NCBI GenBank assembly: GCA_963818685.1 | Contig: CAWFTJ010000006.1 | Span: 248,001 to 312,000, forward strand | Origin: CAJCJE01 sp963818685 | Lineage (GTDB): Bacteria; Actinomycetota; Actinomycetes; Mycobacteriales; Pseudonocardiaceae | Length of the DNA stretch: 64,000 nt | Direction: 5' to 3' | Shown here: piece by piece, positions 63,640 to 64,000 of the stretch | Layout of the letters: the number at the start of each line of letters is the position of its first letter | Numbering within the stretch: position 1 is the stretch's first letter | The notes under the pieces: model-generated | Told to the model about the DNA's origin: nothing | What the model saw: only the letters and a program-made list of their open reading frames with translations | The model's database searches: none | Made by a program: the position numbers and the translations under genes

Positions 63640-64000
63640 ATGCCGCGCCACTTTCTCCGCGACGACGACCTGAGCCCCGCCGAACAGGCCGAAGTGCTCG
63701 ACCTCGCCGCGCGACTCAAGGCCGACCCGCTCGGCCACAAGCCGTTGGCCGGCAAGGCGGTCGCCGCGATCTTCGAGAAGAACTCCACCCGCACCAGGCT
63801 GTCCTTCGACGTCGGCATCGCGCAGCTCGGCGGCCATCCGGTGATCATCGACGGCCGCACCATGCAGCTCGGCCGCGAGGAGACCATCGAGGACACCGCG
63901 CGCATGCTGTCCCGCTACGTCGACGCGGTCGTCTGGCGGACCTTCGCGCACGCCCGCATGGTCACGATGGCCTCGGTCGCCGCGATTCCGGTCGTCAACG
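63640..64000 (+). CDS. argF: Ornithine carbamoyltransferase, 5' part (cut by window end)
   Basis: The first 120 residues from ATG 63640 are present. PRHFLRDDDLSPAEQAEVLDLAARLKADPLG is the usual N-terminus, and AIFEKNSTRTRLSFDVGIAQLGGHPV holds the carbamoyl-phosphate loop STRTR. ARMLSRYVDAVVWRTFAHARM follows. It joins carbamoyl phosphate and ornithine to citrulline. The rest lies beyond 64000; argR, argG and argH would be expected next. Confidence 0.95.
   Translation, partial: MPRHFLRDDDLSPAEQAEVLDLAARLKADPLGHKPLAGKAVAAIFEKNSTRTRLSFDVGIAQLGGHPVIIDGRTMQLGREETIEDTARMLSRYVDAVVWRTFAHARMVTMASVAAIPVVN

Overview
The window comes from a high-GC actinomycete. The backbone gene order (dephospho-CoA kinase, a DUF402 protein, uvrB ... 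a metallo-hydrolase, uvrA ... infC-rpmI-rplT-tsnR-pheS-pheT ... argC-argJ-argB-argD-argF) is the order known from Mycobacterium tuberculosis around Rv1631-Rv1656. Two long species-specific blocks are spliced into it. GC-rich codon use, a mycothiol-dependent isomerase family member, TANNNT promoters with leaderless starts, PafBC-type damage promoters and Methyltransf_19 and DUF1844 genes fit Actinomycetota. Pseudonocardiales is my best guess, but it is inference. No rRNA, tRNA, CRISPR array, transposase or integrase was seen.

Layout. 1-6340 is backbone: coaE with a GrpB domain, two tandem PPOX/F420-type proteins, two DUF402-like proteins and uvrB. 6350-35570 is the first accessory block. It holds a VapBC module, an ABC exporter with a fused extracytoplasmic S15-like hydrolase, TerC under a yybP-ykoY-type leader, an S9 peptidase, a RES/Xre toxin-antitoxin pair, an acyl-CoA ligase with an MFS transporter, and a threonyl-tRNA synthetase paralogue behind a threonine attenuator. 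After these come a MetE-like protein, an FAD monooxygenase, gamma-glutamyltransferase, an islet of partial genes, and an unassigned regulator/GT-A/GNAT cluster. The block ends with an FUSC exporter, a methyltransferase and a short pseudogene graveyard. 35578-40562 is backbone again (metallo-hydrolase, MDMPI-family enzyme, uvrA). 40614-49997 is the second accessory block: a secreted GH8 enzyme, an amidase, a GH20 hexosaminidase, a lactonase-fold protein, and an N-acyl-D-amino-acid catabolic locus with a divergent IclR regulator and RidA. 50010-64000 is backbone: DUF1844, infC-rpmI-rplT-tsnR, pheST, a lipoprotein PBP, an AlkD-like repair protein and the arginine operon, cut inside argF.

How the genes work together. 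Three DNA-repair genes (uvrB, uvrA, alkD) each carry a sequence matching the PafBC/RecA-NDp promoter, so they look like one damage regulon. The second block looks like one scavenging programme: glycosidases and an amidase outside, then D-aminoacylase, a D-serine-dehydratase-like enzyme and RidA inside. At least eleven genes have a TANNNT -10 box 6-7 nt before the start codon and so are probably leaderless.

Quality note. Many genes that should be intact (uvrB, terC, argD, GH20 and others) carry single-base frameshifts, mostly apparent one-base insertions. The indels are densest at 9.4-12.7 kb. I treat them as probable sequencing errors and annotate the full reconstructed genes, but real decay cannot be excluded, least of all for the hydrolase-ABC fusion.
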